A stretch of 5,915 bases of DNA from an uncultured Collinsella sp. (lineage in GTDB: Bacteria > Actinomycetota > Coriobacteriia > Coriobacteriales > Coriobacteriaceae): positions 1 to 5,915 of the forward strand of contig CATZTY010000072.1 in NCBI GenBank assembly GCA_958424475.1, read 5' to 3'. Shown here piece by piece: positions 5,237 through 5,915 of the stretch; the stretch's first letter is position 1; each line of letters opens with the position of its first letter. The translations under genes and the position numbers were made by a program. Under the pieces are notes generated by a model, which saw only the letters and a program-made list of their open reading frames with translations, was not told the origin of the DNA and did no database searches.

Positions 5237-5915
5237 CTAGTCCGTAGCACCGCTTTCGGTTCCATACGACGGCGAAGGCGCCTCGACCACATGGTGATAT
5301 CGATCGATATAGATGGCGCGGGCGCCCAGGCGTCGCACCAAATCCTGGTGATGCGTGCTCATCAAGACCGTCTTACCCGCCGCGACGTAGGCCAGCAAGA
5401 AGTTGACCACAATGTCGCATGAATCCTCGTCGAGCCCATTGGTAGGTTCGTCGAGGACCAAGATATCCGGGTTCATCGACACCACCGCAGCCAGCGCAAC
5501 GCGCTTCTTTTGCCCGCCCGAGAGCTGATAGGGAGAGGCGTCGGCAAGGTCGGCAACCTGGAACAGCTCCATGGCATCACGGACGCGGCGCTCGAGCTCG
5601 TCTGCCGGCAGCCCCATCTGCGCGGGACCAAAAGCAACTTCCTCGCCCACCGTGGCGCAGAACAGCTGGGCATCGGCGTTTTGGAACACGAAGCCCACGC
5701 GCTGGTGGAACTTCTGAGCAGCAGCAGAATCCTTCAGATACGCCGCATCGACCACGCGTCCGTCAAACAGGTATGCCCCTGCGTTCGCGAGTTCAAGGCC
5801 GTTAATAAGGCGCATAATCGTCGTCTTACCGCAGCCGTTGGGACCAAGCAGGGCAACGAGTTCACCACGATCGACCTGCAGCGACACACCATCGACAACC
5901 GTATGACCCGTATAG
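5237..5915 (-). CDS. ECF-type (CbiO/EcfA-like) ABC transporter ATP-binding protein, 5' end outside window
   Basis: This cytoplasmic ATPase subunit powers an energy-coupling-factor transporter, which takes up vitamins or transition metals such as cobalt or nickel. The frame stays open to the right edge, reading YTGHTVVDGVSL (minus strand, from 5914). The true start is therefore outside, and the internal GTG at 5887 is not the start. In the 225 visible residues I find Walker A GPNGCGKTT (24-32), the Q-loop FQNADAQLF (77-85) followed by TVGEEVAFGP, typical of CbiO/EcfA, signature LSGGQKKR (131-138), Walker B DILVLDEP (150-157) and an H-loop STHH (186-189, His188). All catalytic motifs are intact. 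The protein ends about 28 residues after the H-loop, short but within the family range. No S-component or T-component gene is visible; if linked, they lie to the right. The substrate cannot be told from this subunit. Confidence 0.93.
   Translation of the reverse strand, partial: YTGHTVVDGVSLQVDRGELVALLGPNGCGKTTIMRLINGLELANAGAYLFDGRVVDAAYLKDSAAAQKFHQRVGFVFQNADAQLFCATVGEEVAFGPAQMGLPADELERRVRDAMELFQVADLADASPYQLSGGQKKRVALAAVVSMNPDILVLDEPTNGLDEDSCDIVVNFLLAYVAAGKTVLMSTHHQDLVRRLGARAIYIDRYHHVVEAPSPSYGTESGATD

Noticed and set aside
4444..5247. A 267-residue plus-strand frame opposite the phospholipase C-like gene
   Set aside because: It lies antisense to a gene with recognisable family motifs and has no ribosome binding site or domain of its own.
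5885..5887. GTG at 5887 as the start of the ABC ATPase
   Set aside because: The frame continues upstream to the window edge with typical ABC N-terminal sequence (TVVDGVSL), so the real start is outside.

Overview
The window looks like chromosomal DNA from a fairly GC-rich Gram-positive bacterium. Gene content and protein flavour best suit a coriobacterium, with Collinsella as my guess: an ECF/CbiO-type ABC ATPase, a Zn-dependent phospholipase C-like protein beginning MPSWNIH, and a DUF559/AbiEi-like nuclease protein. This placement is an inference from protein character, not a database match. I see no RNA gene, insertion sequence, CRISPR array or phage gene.

Layout, left to right. Positions 1-917 hold the first 305 codons of a Ca2+-type P-type ATPase on the minus strand, cut by the window edge. 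A 441-bp divergent intergenic region (918-1358) follows. It contains a hairpin over the ATPase Shine-Dalgarno site, promoter-like elements and short direct repeats. Pyruvate kinase (1359-2819, plus strand) is complete and ends in a very strong intrinsic terminator. A second gene-free stretch (2885-3241) carries a 128-bp imperfect inverted-repeat element, whose centre contains a sequence also present upstream of pyruvate kinase. It leads into a 356-residue protein (3242-4312, plus strand) with a PD-(D/E)XK-like C-terminal half. That gene converges on a Zn-dependent phospholipase C-family gene (4309-5157, minus strand), and the two stop codons share the same CTAG. Upstream of the phospholipase-like gene, on the same strand, is the 3' part of an ECF-type ABC transporter ATPase gene (5237 to the right edge).

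The genes do not form one pathway. The ATPase (ion export), pyruvate kinase (last step of glycolysis) and ECF ATPase (vitamin or metal-ion uptake) are housekeeping or transport functions in separate transcription units. The one part that looks like an undescribed system is the inverted-repeat element plus the nuclease-like gene right behind it (about 3063-4312). The repeat is directly visible; its function is not known from the sequence.
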